Source: Lachnospiraceae bacterium
GTDB taxonomy: Bacteria > Bacillota > Clostridia > Lachnospirales > Lachnospiraceae
Assembly: GCA_017430085.1 (NCBI GenBank)
Contig: JAFRNR010000014.1
Coordinates: forward strand, 43,099-107,098
Length of the DNA: 64,000 nt
Direction: 5' to 3'
Every line of letters starts with the position of its first letter. Position 1 is the stretch's first letter. Positions 33,924-42,701 of the stretch are shown here, one piece after another. The position numbers were made by a program, and so were the translations under genes. Below the pieces are notes generated by a model. The model was given only the letters and a program-made list of their open reading frames with translations, had not been told where the DNA came from and searched no databases.

Positions 33924-33951
33924 ATTATAACACAGCCTTTTCAGATTGCAA
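33924..33951 (-). promoter_or_regulatory. Promoter of the ferredoxin gene
   Basis: TTGCAA (revcomp of 33946-33951), a 16-nt spacer and TATAAT (revcomp of 33924-33929). The 5' leader holds a small GGATG/CATCC hairpin. Confidence 0.75.
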
Positions 33952-33981
33952 TAGCATTGTTAATTTTTTATCGAAATATTT

Positions 33982-35463
33982 TTACTGGTTCCGGTCTTTC
34001 TTGAAGCCAAGCACCACCGTGGCCGTGCTTTCCTGATAACTGCCGCGGATCAGGCGCATGTAGGTGATCTCCACTTCAGTGCCGCCTTTGTAATACTGCA
34101 GTTCTTCCACCAGGTCGTCATAGCTGCTCACGCGGTGTCCGTCGATCGCCGTGATCACGTCGTAAGCCACCAGGCCGGCCTTCTCCGCCGGGGAGCCTTC
34201 TTTCACTTCGCTGACCACCGCGCCTTCCGGGACGTTGTAGAAGGCCAGGTAGCTGGAGGAGTAGTTCTGGAAGGTGATGCCCAGGTAAGGCATCTCGTCT
34301 TCGGAGACTTTGACGCGGGGCTGCATCAGGGACAGTTCTTCCATGACGTCCACGATGCTGGAGATCGGGATGGCGAAGCCGACGCCTTCCACTTCCTCGC
34401 TGGTGTATTTCGCGTTGTTGATGCCGATCAGCTCGCCTTTCGCGTTCAGCAGCGCGCCGCCGCTGTTGCCGGGGTTGATGGCTGCGCTGATCTGCAGCAG
34501 GTTCATGGTGGAGCCGTCGTCAAATTCCACGGAGCGGGACAGGGCGCTGACCACGCCGGTGGTGACGGACTGGCCCCATCCCAGGGCGTTGCCGATGGCT
34601 ACGACGCCTTCGCCCAGCCGCAGGCTGTCGCTGCTGCCGATGGCCGCGGTCCGGATGGTCTGCTTGGTCTCATCGGACAGATTCTCCAGGAGAATGCCCA
34701 GCACCGCGATATCGTTTTCCGAGCTGGTGCCCTTAACGTATGCTTCCACCGTGGAATCGTCCGCCAGCGTGACTGTGATCTCCGTGGCGTCGTCGATCAC
34801 ATGCTCGTTGGTCACGATCCAGAGTTCCGTGCCGTTGTCGCCGATGATCACGCCGCTGCCGGCGCCGCTGGTGATGTACTCGCGCTCCCCGAAGAAGCCG
34901 GTGGAGACCTTCACCTTCTGCTTGATGCTGATGGATACCACGCTGCGGATGGTCTCTTCCACCATGTCGGACACGTCGGTCAGCGTGCTGCCGCTGCCTT
35001 CCTTGCCGATCACGAGCGCGCTGGTATCCAGGGAGGTCGCCTCGGGCAGGCGGGTCAGTTCGGAGGAGGCCGCGGTCTGTTTGATATTGTTCAGATCGGC
35101 CTGCAGGGCCGTCAGGGTATTCTGCGTTTCCTGATTCGCGCGGTAGGTCAGCGCCGCAAAGACCAGCGCGCCGATGCCGAACAGGATGCTGAATACGCTG
35201 ACCAGTCTCCCGGTGCGGCGGCGGTTCTTTTCTTTGCGCTCCGCTTTCAGACGCGCCTGTTCTTCCTGGAAGGCCTGCTGCTTGGCCCGCCATTCCTCAG
35301 CCAGGCGGCGGTTCTCCTCCGCCAGGCGCCGGGCTTCCGCGGCGGCGATGCGACGCTGGCGCTCTTCTTCTTCCTGCGCAGCCTGCAGTTCCATGGCCTC
35401 CTGGACGGCCTGCTCGCCGTTTACGGGGTATTCGTCGTTTCTATTCTCATCCCATTCGTACAT
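33982..35463 (-). CDS. HtrA/DegP-like membrane serine protease
   Basis: Membrane-anchored quality-control protease of 493 aa. The first 80 residues are a cytoplasmic Glu/Arg/Ala-rich coiled coil; one membrane helix follows (VFSILFGIGALVFAAL, about 92-107). The trypsin-like domain has His in VTNEHVIDDA, Asp in ENDIAVLGI and Ser in NPGNSGGALL. A PDZ domain is at the C-terminus (PEGAVVSEVKEGSPAEKAG). The catalytic side is extracytoplasmic. A perfect 11-bp inverted repeat overlaps its promoter region (35496-35537). Confidence 0.94.
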   Translation of the reverse strand: MYEWDENRNDEYPVNGEQAVQEAMELQAAQEEEERQRRIAAAEARRLAEENRRLAEEWRAKQQAFQEEQARLKAERKEKNRRRTGRLVSVFSILFGIGALVFAALTYRANQETQNTLTALQADLNNIKQTAASSELTRLPEATSLDTSALVIGKEGSGSTLTDVSDMVEETIRSVVSISIKQKVKVSTGFFGEREYITSGAGSGVIIGDNGTELWIVTNEHVIDDATEITVTLADDSTVEAYVKGTSSENDIAVLGILLENLSDETKQTIRTAAIGSSDSLRLGEGVVAIGNALGWGQSVTTGVVSALSRSVEFDDGSTMNLLQISAAINPGNSGGALLNAKGELIGINNAKYTSEEVEGVGFAIPISSIVDVMEELSLMQPRVKVSEDEMPYLGITFQNYSSSYLAFYNVPEGAVVSEVKEGSPAEKAGLVAYDVITAIDGHRVSSYDDLVEELQYYKGGTEVEITYMRLIRGSYQESTATVVLGFKKDRNQ

Positions 35464-35495
35464 GATGAATGCTTCCTCCTTTGCTCCGAAACAGG

Positions 35496-35537
35496 CAGCT
35501 GCCCGCCTCTTGATGACTCAAGTATAGCGGGCAGCTG
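35496..35537 (-). promoter_or_regulatory. Inverted repeat over the htrA promoter
   Basis: Perfect 11-bp arms CAGCTGCCCGC (35496-35506) and GCGGGCAGCTG (35527-35537) with a 20-bp spacer. The spacer begins with TATACT (revcomp of 35521-35526), a -10 with no good -35. There is no T run, so it is not a terminator of the LCP gene. It looks like a stress-regulator operator. Confidence 0.6.
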
Positions 35538-35582
35538 TGAACAAAGTGTGATGAAATTTTTACGAATCGGAGAAAATATCTC

Positions 35583-36917
35583 CTACGGGACCGGGATCAG
35601 GCCCGTTTCCAGCTGATAGTCGTGATACTCGGCCAGCTGCCGGATATTGTCCGAAGGCTCATAGTCTTCCAGGTCATACAGCAGTTTATGCAGTTCCTGG
35701 ACGTCCCCGACGTAGTCCGAGGAAAGCAGGGCCCAGCTGCCGCCCGGGTCCACTTCGTGATTGAAGGGGAAGCCGGCGGTGTCCGCAATCGAGTAATTGG
35801 TCGCATTGGTCGCATAACTCACGATCTCGGAAGTGTCCATGTTGGTCTTGATGTTTTCGCTCATGGTTTCCACGATCTTCATGATCTTGCCGATCTCCAG
35901 ATGCCGGACCATGTCCTTGATTTTTTCCATCACCACATTGATGACTTTGCGCTGGCGTTCGGTGCGCGCGTAGTCCGAACCGGTGTGCTTCCGGATGCGG
36001 GAGTACGCCACCGCGTAGATCCCGTCCATGTGCTTCATGCCGGGCTCGTAATTCCAGTTCTTCGTGGTAGTGTCCTTGCCGACGGCCAGCTCGATCTCAT
36101 AGATCAGCCCGTCCAGTTCCTCGGCTTCCTCCTTGGTGACTTCCAGGTCGATGCCGCCCACCAGGTCCACCACGTCCACGACGGCGGCCCAGTTCACCAC
36201 GACGAATTCCGTGATGTTGAGGTCCAGGTTGCGGTTGAGGCCGGCCACGACCTGCTCCGCCCCGTAGCGGATATAGGCGTCGGTCAGTTTGCAGAACTGG
36301 CCCGAGGAGAATTCAAAGAAGAAGTCCCGGTATATGGAGGCCATGCGGATCTCGCCGTTCTCTTTATTGATGGTCATCACGATGCAGACGTCGCCCTGGG
36401 CGTTGCGCAGGATATCCGTGGTATTCCGGGCGTCCACGCCAAACAGGACGATCGTGGCGTAACCCTCCTGTGCCTCCACCGCACGGCGGGGCAGCGGGTT
36501 GGTGTAGGGTTCCTGCGGCGGCATGGTATCAGTCTCCACCGAGCCGTCCGTGTTGACCCAGCTGACTACTTCGGCCGTGGTGGTGCGCGCCGCCTCCGAC
36601 GAATCATCCGGGGCATAAGGCGCCGGCGTGGTGCTCACGGGCAGGGTCGGTTCGACAGAGGCGGTCGTCTTCGCGATCTGGACGTTGTTGAGAGCGCGGT
36701 CCATTCTCCATACGATCGTGAAAGCATAGACGACGATCGCGAGCAGCAGCACTTCCAGGACTACGCCCACGATCTGCTGTTTATGCTTTTTCTTATATTT
36801 CCGCAGCCGCCGCAGATGTTCCTGATGGACCTTCTGCTCCTCCGCGAGCTCCAGGTCGTTCTCCCCGTTGCTGCGCCGGATCGGCTGCTCCCTGACGGGC
36901 TTATCGGTTTTTTTCAT
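35583..36917 (-). CDS. LytR-CpsA-Psr (LCP) family protein
   Basis: Membrane-bound phosphotransferase family that attaches teichoic acids or capsule to peptidoglycan; 444 aa. A charged cytoplasmic tail and a helix at about 46-68 (VVLEVLLLAIVVYAFTIV) precede a Pro/Thr linker and the LCP domain: VLFGVDARNTTDILRNAQ, ASIYRDFFFEF, VVNWAAVVDVVDLVGG, MDGIYAVAYSRIRKHTGSDYARTERQRKVI. Conserved Arg and Asp residues of the domain are present. It may ligate the glycans made by the surface clusters in this window. Promoter at 36942-36970. Confidence 0.93.
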   Translation of the reverse strand: MKKTDKPVREQPIRRSNGENDLELAEEQKVHQEHLRRLRKYKKKHKQQIVGVVLEVLLLAIVVYAFTIVWRMDRALNNVQIAKTTASVEPTLPVSTTPAPYAPDDSSEAARTTTAEVVSWVNTDGSVETDTMPPQEPYTNPLPRRAVEAQEGYATIVLFGVDARNTTDILRNAQGDVCIVMTINKENGEIRMASIYRDFFFEFSSGQFCKLTDAYIRYGAEQVVAGLNRNLDLNITEFVVVNWAAVVDVVDLVGGIDLEVTKEEAEELDGLIYEIELAVGKDTTTKNWNYEPGMKHMDGIYAVAYSRIRKHTGSDYARTERQRKVINVVMEKIKDMVRHLEIGKIMKIVETMSENIKTNMDTSEIVSYATNATNYSIADTAGFPFNHEVDPGGSWALLSSDYVGDVQELHKLLYDLEDYEPSDNIRQLAEYHDYQLETGLIPVP

Positions 36918-36941
36918 AGGAATGATCCTCCATGAGGATAT

Positions 36942-36970
36942 ATTTTACTCTTTTCCTGCACAAAATGCAA
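36942..36970 (-). promoter_or_regulatory. Promoter of the LCP gene
   Basis: TTGCAT (revcomp of 36965-36970), a 17-nt spacer and TAAAAT (revcomp of 36942-36947), about 25 nt before the ATG. Confidence 0.7.
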
Positions 36971-37043
36971 GTATTATGAAGACAGGGATCCCCTCCCGTG
37001 TCTTTTTATCTGCAATACAGTTCTCCGCAGACAAATGTTGCAC

Positions 37044-37490
37044 TCAGTCCTGACGATTTTCAATATCCGTGAGCAGGGCTGTCCGGTCCGTATGGCGGCC
37101 CCCTTCGAATTCCGCTTCCAGGAACGCGTCCACAATCATTTTGGCCATGCCGATGCCCACCACGCGGGCGCCGAACGCGATGATCTGGGAATTGTTGTGC
37201 TGGCGGGTCATGCGGGCGGTGTAGGGTTCGGAGCAGACGCCGGCCCGGATGCCCTTCACTTTATTGGCTGCCAGGGAGATGCCCACGCCGGTGCCGCAGA
37301 TCAGCACGCCGCGGTCCGCCTCGCCGGCCTTGACGGCCATCGCCACCCGCTCCCCGAACACGGGATAATCGCAGCGTTCCGGCGAATCCGTGCCGTAATC
37401 CGTCACTTCGTGCCCCTGCTCTTCCAGGTAGGCCCTGATCTCTTTTTTCAGATAAAAGCCGGTGTGATCGCTTCCTATTGCTATTTTCAC
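37044..37490 (-). CDS. rpiB: Ribose-5-phosphate isomerase B
   Basis: Pentose-phosphate isomerase of 148 aa interconverting ribose-5-P and ribulose-5-P, which feeds PRPP for purine synthesis. Motifs: KIAIGSDHTG at the start, GVLICGTGVGISLAANKVKGIRA with the catalytic Cys, and ARMTRQHNNSQIIAFGARVVG. I use the GTG at 37490 because GAGG lies 7 nt upstream and the family begins with this VKIAIGSDH; the ATG 18 codons upstream would add a non-family extension. Promoter at 37533-37561. Confidence 0.94.
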   Translation of the reverse strand: MKIAIGSDHTGFYLKKEIRAYLEEQGHEVTDYGTDSPERCDYPVFGERVAMAVKAGEADRGVLICGTGVGISLAANKVKGIRAGVCSEPYTARMTRQHNNSQIIAFGARVVGIGMAKMIVDAFLEAEFEGGRHTDRTALLTDIENRQD

Positions 37491-37532
37491 GGAGTTACCT
37501 CGCCTTTCATGTTTCGCTGTTGGAACTGTATT

Positions 37533-37561
37533 ATTATAGCCCATCCGCCGCGCGGTTGCAA
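37533..37561 (-). promoter_or_regulatory. Promoter of rpiB
   Basis: TTGCAA (revcomp of 37556-37561), a 17-nt spacer and TATAAT (revcomp of 37533-37538), divergent from the promoter at 37586-37614. Confidence 0.8.
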
Positions 37562-37585
37562 TCCCGGAAACATTTTTTCAAAAAG

Positions 37586-37614
37586 TTGGAACATCCGCCG
37601 TTTTCTGATATAAT
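37586..37614 (+). promoter_or_regulatory. Promoter of the DUF4139 gene
   Basis: TTGGAA (37586-37591), a 17-nt spacer and TATAAT (37609-37614), 86 nt upstream of the start. Confidence 0.8.
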
Positions 37615-37699
37615 AGGAACAGAACTACCGAACGCAACGACTGCCGGCCGGCGGCATAACCGAAAACAGCGGATCTTCCGCAGGAAAGGACGAAAAACC

Positions 37700-39208
37700 A
37701 TGACCGATACCCGTATCACTTCCGTATCCGTATACCGTTCCGGATGCATCATCACCCGCACCGCCGAACTCGACCTGGAACAGGGCCCCCAGACCGTGAA
37801 ACTGGCCGGCCCCGGCCCCGGCGCGGATCCGCAGAGCCTCCGCCTGAGCGTGCCGGAAGGCGTGCAGGGCGCCAACGTGCAGATGGACTACCTCACTGAA
37901 GAGCAGAAAGAGGAGAGCCTGAAAGAACTCGCCAAAAAACAGGAAAAGGCGGAGCGCGGCATCAGCGACCTCGAGGCGCAGATCGCTCTCTGGAAGCGGA
38001 ATTCCGACTTCAGCGCCAAGGAGAACATCTCTCTGGCCGACATGACCGTTTTCCTGGAGCAGCTGCCGGCGCGCCTCACCGCGCTGCAGGACCGGCGGGA
38101 TGCGCTGCTCGAAGAAAAAGAGCAGCTGGAAAAAGAGGCGGAAAAACTCGCTGAGAAGAACGACCGGCCCTTCGTCAGCGTGGAACTGACCGCACCCGCC
38201 CCCGGCCGCTATCCCGTGGAACTGCGCTATAAGGATGAAAACGCCGCCTGGGAACCCAGCTACGAGCTGCACACCCAGGAAGAAGACAGCGGAAAACTGC
38301 TGCTCCGCCTGCGCGCCCGCATCGCCCAGGACACCGGGGAAGACTGGACGCAGGCCGCTCTGACGCTTCTCTCCGGCAACCCGTCCGTCTCCGGGACCAT
38401 CCCGACGCTGTACCCGGCCCGCCTGCACTTCTATGAGCCGCGCGTCATGGCCAAAAGCGCGATGTTCGGCGCCGGCGCCGCCCGCAACGCCGCCCCGATG
38501 ATGGTCATGGAGGAAGCCGCCATGTGCGACATGGACGCCGCCGCCCCCGCCCCCGTGAAGATGTCCCAGGTCATGGCAGATTCCGGCCGCACCGTGCAGG
38601 GCGATACCATGACCGAATACGAACTCACCGGCCGCTGGGACATCCGCGACGGCCAGAGCATCCGCTGCGACCTCCGCACCGACGAGATCCCCTGCCGCTA
38701 CCGGGTCGTCGCCGTCCCGAAGCACACCTCCGGCTGCTTCCTCTCCGCGGAAGTAAAGACTTCGGACCTGGAAGAAATGCAGAACGTCGAGGCTGCCGTC
38801 TACCTGAAAGGCACCTTTGCCGGCAACGTCTGGCTGCAGCCCGATATGACAAAGGACACCTACGACCTCTCCCTGGGCAAGGACGAGACCGTAAAAGTCA
38901 AACGCACCCAGAAGAAGAAATACACCTCCACCGTCCTCCTGAAGGGCCAGAAGAAGACCGAGTACGAATACGAGATCTCCGTCTCCTCCCGCAAGCCCAA
39001 GCCCTGCCAGGTCCTGGTCCGCGACCAGATCCCCGTCACCGAGGAAAAATCCATCCAGGTGGATGCCGTGAACCTCTCCGGCGGCGAACTCGAAGCCGAC
39101 ACCGGCCTGATCAAATGGAACTTCACGCTGCAGCCCGGCGAGAACCGCCGGCTGACTTTGGCCTACACCACGGCATGGCCGAAGGACAAGCAGCTGCAGG
39201 AAGGGTAA
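37700..39208 (+). CDS. DUF4139/DUF4140 (MuiA-like) protein
   Basis: Protein of 502 aa with the mucoidy-inhibitor-A-like layout: an N-terminal DUF4140 domain (SVSVYRSGCIITRTAEL), a coiled coil of about residues 70-155 rich in Glu/Lys, and a C-terminal DUF4139 beta domain (WEPSYELHTQEEDSGKLLL, LLSGNPSVSG). A Met/Ala-rich stretch lies around 250-290. No signal peptide, so cytoplasmic. The start at 37700 has AGGAAAGG upstream. The molecular function of the family is not established. Monocistronic; one of few plus-strand genes in this half. Confidence 0.85.
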   Translation: MTDTRITSVSVYRSGCIITRTAELDLEQGPQTVKLAGPGPGADPQSLRLSVPEGVQGANVQMDYLTEEQKEESLKELAKKQEKAERGISDLEAQIALWKRNSDFSAKENISLADMTVFLEQLPARLTALQDRRDALLEEKEQLEKEAEKLAEKNDRPFVSVELTAPAPGRYPVELRYKDENAAWEPSYELHTQEEDSGKLLLRLRARIAQDTGEDWTQAALTLLSGNPSVSGTIPTLYPARLHFYEPRVMAKSAMFGAGAARNAAPMMVMEEAAMCDMDAAAPAPVKMSQVMADSGRTVQGDTMTEYELTGRWDIRDGQSIRCDLRTDEIPCRYRVVAVPKHTSGCFLSAEVKTSDLEEMQNVEAAVYLKGTFAGNVWLQPDMTKDTYDLSLGKDETVKVKRTQKKKYTSTVLLKGQKKTEYEYEISVSSRKPKPCQVLVRDQIPVTEEKSIQVDAVNLSGGELEADTGLIKWNFTLQPGENRRLTLAYTTAWPKDKQLQEG

Positions 39209-39231
39209 AGCACTGATTACGGCTTTGCAAC

Positions 39232-39261
39232 AAAAAAAGCGGCTCCCCTGCAGGGAGCCGC
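39232..39261 (-). terminator. Terminator of the rplJ-rplL transcript
   Basis: GCGGCTCCC/GGGAGCCGC stem with a 5-nt loop (39239-39261), followed on the minus strand by TTTTTTT. It is also convergent with the DUF4139 gene. Confidence 0.88.
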
Positions 39262-39280
39262 CTTCCGGTTGGCTGAAGAA

Positions 39281-39655
39281 TTATTTCAGGGTGACCTTCG
39301 CGCCGACCTTTTCCAGTTCGGCCTTCATGTGCTCGGCTTCTTCCTTGGTCGCGGCGGGCTTGATGACGCCGGGAGCGGAATCCAGCATTTCCTTGACTTC
39401 CTTCAGGCCGGCGCCGGTCAGGCTGCGGAGAGCCTTCAGGACGTCCATGCGCTTTTCGCCGACTTCGGTCAGTTCCACGTCGAACTCGGTCTTTTCTTCG
39501 ACTTCTTCGACAGGGCCGGCAGCGGCGGCTACCACGACGCCGGCAGCGGCAGATACGCCAAACTCTTCTTCACAGGCCTTTACCAGGTCGTTCAGTTCCA
39601 GAACGGTGAGTTCCTTTAAAGCTTCGATAAATTCAGCAGTCGTTAATTTCGCCAT
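39281..39655 (-). CDS. rplL: 50S ribosomal protein L7/L12
   Basis: Stalk protein of 124 aa that recruits translation GTPases. N-terminal dimerisation helices ([22 protein letters not shown]), an Ala-rich hinge ([17 protein letters not shown]) and the C-terminal domain with KVGAKVTLK at the end. Typical length. It follows rplJ by 30 nt. Confidence 0.98.
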   Translation of the reverse strand: MAKLTTAEFIEALKELTVLELNDLVKACEEEFGVSAAAGVVVAAAAGPVEEVEEKTEFDVELTEVGEKRMDVLKALRSLTGAGLKEVKEMLDSAPGVIKPAATKEEAEHMKAELEKVGAKVTLK

Positions 39656-39685
39656 GATTTATTTCCTCCGATTAATCAATAGTTT

Positions 39686-40174
39686 TTAGGCTTCCTGCTT
39701 CTCTGCCATCTGCTTAAGCACACGGGCAAAGTTGGTGATAGGGGACTGCATGCTGCCGAAGAGTCTGCCCAGCAGGACTTCTCTGCTCGGGATCAGCGCC
39801 ACGGCGTTCATGCCCTTCTGATCGTAATAAGTTCCTTCCACAACGCCGGCCTTCAGCTTGATCACTTCGCCCTTCTTGTCGAAGTTAGTGATGATGCGGG
39901 CAGGCAGAGTGGCGTCGCCCTTCGAAACGGCGATGGCCGTGGGACCGTTCAGGTCTCCGGACAGCGCTTCAAAGGGAGTGCCTTTCATGGCGATGTTCAG
40001 CAGGGTGTTCTTGTAGACGCGGTAGGTCACGCCGTTCTGGCGCATTTCCTTGCGGAGCTTGGTATCCGCATCCACGGTAATGCCCCGGTAGTCCACTAAC
40101 ACCGCAGCAGCAGCATCAGAAAGCAGTTCGGAAATTTCCTGAACGATAGGTGCTTTCAGTTCTACTTTTGCCAT
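39686..40174 (-). CDS. rplJ: 50S ribosomal protein L10
   Basis: Stalk-base protein of 162 aa binding 23S rRNA and the L7/L12 dimers. Visible: VLVDYRGITVDADTKLRKEMR and YRVYKNTLLNIAMKGT. It is preceded by a structured leader with an internal terminator (40219-40248), so the rplJL transcript is probably autoregulated by the L10 complex. Confidence 0.98.
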   Translation of the reverse strand: MAKVELKAPIVQEISELLSDAAAAVLVDYRGITVDADTKLRKEMRQNGVTYRVYKNTLLNIAMKGTPFEALSGDLNGPTAIAVSKGDATLPARIITNFDKKGEVIKLKAGVVEGTYYDQKGMNAVALIPSREVLLGRLFGSMQSPITNFARVLKQMAEKQEA

Positions 40175-40218
40175 AGTTCAACCTCCTTGTTATATTTGGC
40201 ACACCAGCTGCTGAGCTG

Positions 40219-40248
40219 TAAAAAACTCTCCGGCGCAGGCCGGAGAGT
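40219..40248 (-). terminator. Attenuator terminator of the L10 leader
   Basis: Perfect 9-bp stem ACTCTCCGG/CCGGAGAGT (40225-40248), then TTTTTT on the minus strand, 45 nt before the rplJ start codon. It lies within the leader rather than after a gene. Confidence 0.85.
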
Positions 40249-40350
40249 CTGAAAAGAATTCGATGGTTCGAGTTCCCTCTTCCTCGGCAGGCGCTTTCGC
40301 TTACACGGTTGCCCGTACCTGCTGTCTTCGGCAGCGGTGATACGCTTATG
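40219..40350 (-). ncRNA. Ribosomal protein L10 leader
   Basis: The 170-nt stretch between the promoter (40352-40380) and rplJ has no gene. On the minus strand it contains several short stems (for example around CTGCCGAAGACAGCAG) and ends in a terminator. Position and shape fit the Firmicutes L10 leader bound by the L10(L12)4 complex. I did not fold the full structure. Confidence 0.7.
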
Positions 40351-40351
40351 G

Positions 40352-40380
40352 TTTTTACCACAGATGACTGCGGCTGTCAA
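40352..40380 (-). promoter_or_regulatory. Promoter of rplJL
   Basis: TTGACA (revcomp of 40375-40380), a 17-nt spacer and TAAAAA (revcomp of 40352-40357). A GCGGGAATTTCCCGC palindrome lies just upstream, between rplA and this promoter. Confidence 0.7.
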
Positions 40381-40408
40381 GCATGCGCGGGAAATTCCCG
40401 CAGGTTTT

Positions 40409-41107
40409 TTACGCGTTGAGCAGCTTGATGGTGTTGACCTTCACGCCGGGGCCCATGGTGGAGGCCACGGTGACGCTCTTTAGGAACGCGCCCTTCACGG
40501 CAGCGGGACGGGCCTTGACGATGGCGCCCACTACGGTGTTGAAGTTGTCCAGCAGGGCTTCTTCGGTGAAGGAGACCTTGCCGATCGGGACGTGGATGAT
40601 GTTGGCCTTGTCCAGACGGTATTCGATCTTACCGGCTTTGATGTCGGCCAGAGCCTTGGTCACGTCCATGGTCACGGTGCCGGCCTTGGGGTTGGGCATT
40701 AAGCCCTTCGGGCCCAGGATACGGCCCAGACGGCCGACCACGCCCATCATATCGGGGGTGGCTACCACGACGTCGAAATCCAGCCATCCGTCGTTCTGGA
40801 TGCGCGGGATCAGTTCCTCGGCGCCTACGTAATCCGCGCCGGCGGCCTGGGCTTCGTCAGCCTTCACGCCCTTGGCGAATACGAGCACGCGGACGGTCTT
40901 GCCGGTGCCGTGAGGCAGCACGACGGCGCCGCGGATCTGCTGATCGGCATGACGGCCGTCGCAGCCCGTGCGCAGGTGGACTTCCACGGTCTCGTCGAAC
41001 TTCGCGGAGGCCATTTTCTTGACCTGGGCGATCGCGGCGTCCGCGTCGAAGATCTGGGTACGGTCGTAACTCTTGAGAGCTTCTTTATACTTCTTGCTTC
41101 TGAACAT
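40409..41107 (-). CDS. rplA: 50S ribosomal protein L1
   Basis: Ribosomal L1-stalk protein of 232 aa. Family motifs: [68 protein letters not shown]. It starts 13 nt after rplK. No irregularities. Confidence 0.98.
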   Translation of the reverse strand: MFRSKKYKEALKSYDRTQIFDADAAIAQVKKMASAKFDETVEVHLRTGCDGRHADQQIRGAVVLPHGTGKTVRVLVFAKGVKADEAQAAGADYVGAEELIPRIQNDGWLDFDVVVATPDMMGVVGRLGRILGPKGLMPNPKAGTVTMDVTKALADIKAGKIEYRLDKANIIHVPIGKVSFTEEALLDNFNTVVGAIVKARPAAVKGAFLKSVTVASTMGPGVKVNTIKLLNA

Positions 41108-41120
41108 TTCCGGTCCCTCC

Positions 41121-41546
41121 TCAGTCTTTCACGACGATGCCCATGCTGCGGGCAGTGCCGGCGATCATGCTGGTGGCGGCTTCCACGGAAGCGGCGTTCA
41201 GATCGGGCATCTTCTGCTCGGCGATCTTCTGCACTTCAGCACGCGTTAAGGTGGCGACCTTCGTCTTGTTGGGGGCGCCGGAACCGGACTGGATCTTGGC
41301 GGCCTTCTTCAGCAGGACGGCGGCGGGCGGGGTCTTGGTCACGAAGGAGAAGGTGCGGTCCGCATAAACGGTGATGACGACGGGGATGATGGTATCGCCT
41401 TCATTGGCCGTGCGGGCGTTGAATTCCTTGGTGAACTGCACGATGTTCAGGCCGTGCTGGCCCAGAGCGGGACCAACAGGCGGGGCCGGCGTTGCCTTAC
41501 CGGCCGGGATCTGCAGCTTGATAAAAGCTGTTACTTTCTTTGCCAT
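41121..41546 (-). CDS. rplK: 50S ribosomal protein L11
   Basis: Ribosomal protein of 141 aa at the GTPase centre. Signature [25 protein letters not shown], followed by the C-terminal rRNA-binding domain ending [10 protein letters not shown]. It lies between nusG and rplA. Confidence 0.98.
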   Translation of the reverse strand: MAKKVTAFIKLQIPAGKATPAPPVGPALGQHGLNIVQFTKEFNARTANEGDTIIPVVITVYADRTFSFVTKTPPAAVLLKKAAKIQSGSGAPNKTKVATLTRAEVQKIAEQKMPDLNAASVEAATSMIAGTARSMGIVVKD

Positions 41547-41619
41547 AACTGGCTCCTCCTATAAAGTATTCCGGAAATTTCCGGTGTCGTGGTGTGAGGG
41601 GAAGATCCTCTCCCACATT

Positions 41620-42138
41620 TCACATGCGCTTGACCTCCGTGAACGCCAGTTCCACCGGCGTCGGACGGCCAACGAACATGGAAAAGATAACGTTGACGGT
41701 CTGCTTGCTTTCGTTGATGGACTTGATCTCGCCCGTGGTGCCTTCCCAGACACCGGAGATCACCGTGACCGTATCGCCCACCTTGAAGTCCGTGACGACA
41801 CCTTCGCCATGGACGCCCAGCCGATCCACTTCCTCCTGGGACAGCGGCACCGCTTCGCCGCCCGGACCCACAAAGCCCGTGACGCCGCGCGTGTTGCGGA
41901 CGATGTACCAGGTGCGGTCGTTTTTGATCATGTGCACCAGTACGTAGCTGGGGAATTGTTTCTTCTGAACGACCTTCTTCAGACCGTCCTTGACCTCGAT
42001 GACGTCCTGGATGGGAACGGCCACTTCGAGGATCTCATCCTGAAGCTTCAGGTTGTTGATGGTCTGTTCCAGGTCGGCCTTTACCTTATTCTCATAGCCG
42101 GAATAGGTGTGGACCACATACCATTTTGCTTCTTCCAT
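41620..42138 (-). CDS. nusG: Transcription termination/antitermination protein NusG
   Basis: RNA-polymerase-associated factor of 172 aa. The NGN domain opens WYVVHTYSGYENKVKADLEQ and includes FPSYVLVHM and TRGVTGFVG; the KOW domain is at the C-terminus (FKVGDTVTVISGVWEGTTG). It follows secE, as in most bacteria. Confidence 0.98.
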   Translation of the reverse strand: MEEAKWYVVHTYSGYENKVKADLEQTINNLKLQDEILEVAVPIQDVIEVKDGLKKVVQKKQFPSYVLVHMIKNDRTWYIVRNTRGVTGFVGPGGEAVPLSQEEVDRLGVHGEGVVTDFKVGDTVTVISGVWEGTTGEIKSINESKQTVNVIFSMFVGRPTPVELAFTEVKRM

Positions 42139-42155
42139 GGAGTTCTCCTACCGGA

Positions 42156-42371
42156 TCACAGGATCAGGCCCAGACCGAACTTGATGACCGCGTCGATGAC
42201 GGCGATCAGCACGCCGAGCGCCACGCCGAAGAAAACGACGGCACTGGTCTCTTTGGCGACGGTGGCTTTGGTCGGCCAGATGATCTTTTTGAATTCAGCT
42301 TTTACGCCTTTGAAAAAGCCGGTCTTTTTAGGCTCCTGCTTTTCCACTTTCTTTTCTTTCTCTTCCGCCAT
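42156..42371 (-). CDS. secE: Preprotein translocase subunit SecE
   Basis: Short SecE of 71 aa: a Lys/Glu-rich cytoplasmic start, an amphipathic FFKGVKAEFKKIIWPTKATVAKET and one membrane helix (VVFFGVALGVLIAVIDAVI). It stabilises SecY. It is second in rpmG-secE-nusG. Confidence 0.97.
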   Translation of the reverse strand: MAEEKEKKVEKQEPKKTGFFKGVKAEFKKIIWPTKATVAKETSAVVFFGVALGVLIAVIDAVIKFGLGLIL

Positions 42372-42383
42372 GGTGCTCTCCGA

Positions 42384-42533
42384 TCATTTGGTCTCTCTGT
42401 GCAGCGTATGACGCTTGCAGAACGGGCAGTACTTCTTGGTTTCCAGCCGTTCCGGATGGTTCTTCTTTTCCTTGGTGGTGTTGTAGTTTCTCTGCTTGCA
42501 TTCGGTGCAGGACAAGGTGATTCTGGTGCGCAT
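42384..42533 (-). CDS. rpmG: 50S ribosomal protein L33
   Basis: Zinc-ribbon L33 of 49 aa, read directly: [17 protein letters not shown] and [17 protein letters not shown]. Both CxxC pairs are kept, so it is the zinc-binding (C+) form. GGGAGG lies 10 nt upstream of the ATG at 42533. It is first in the transcript from the promoter at 42642-42671. Confidence 0.97.
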   Translation of the reverse strand: MRTRITLSCTECKQRNYNTTKEKKNHPERLETKKYCPFCKRHTLHRETK

Positions 42534-42641
42534 TTCAGGCTACCTCCCTTTATTTTTCGCGGCCGTGGCGGCGAGCCGCCGGCTGTCTTCCGTGCCGATT
42601 TTTCAGTCGACAAAAAAAAGACCCAAAACAGCGGCTTGTGT

Positions 42642-42671
42642 AGTATAGCAAAGCGCCGAGGGTCTTGTCAA
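42642..42671 (-). promoter_or_regulatory. Promoter of rpmG-secE-nusG
   Basis: TTGACA (revcomp of 42666-42671), an 18-nt spacer and TATACT (revcomp of 42642-42647). AAGACCC and GGGTCTTTTTTTTT flank the promoter and could form a terminator for read-through from the exonuclease gene upstream. Confidence 0.8.
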
Positions 42672-42701
42672 TAGTTTTTTTGCCCGATTTTACAATGTTT
42701 T

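Noticed and set aside
37491..37544. Longer RpiB starting at 37544
   Set aside because: The extension overlaps the -10 region and does not match the family; the GTG at 37490 has a good RBS.
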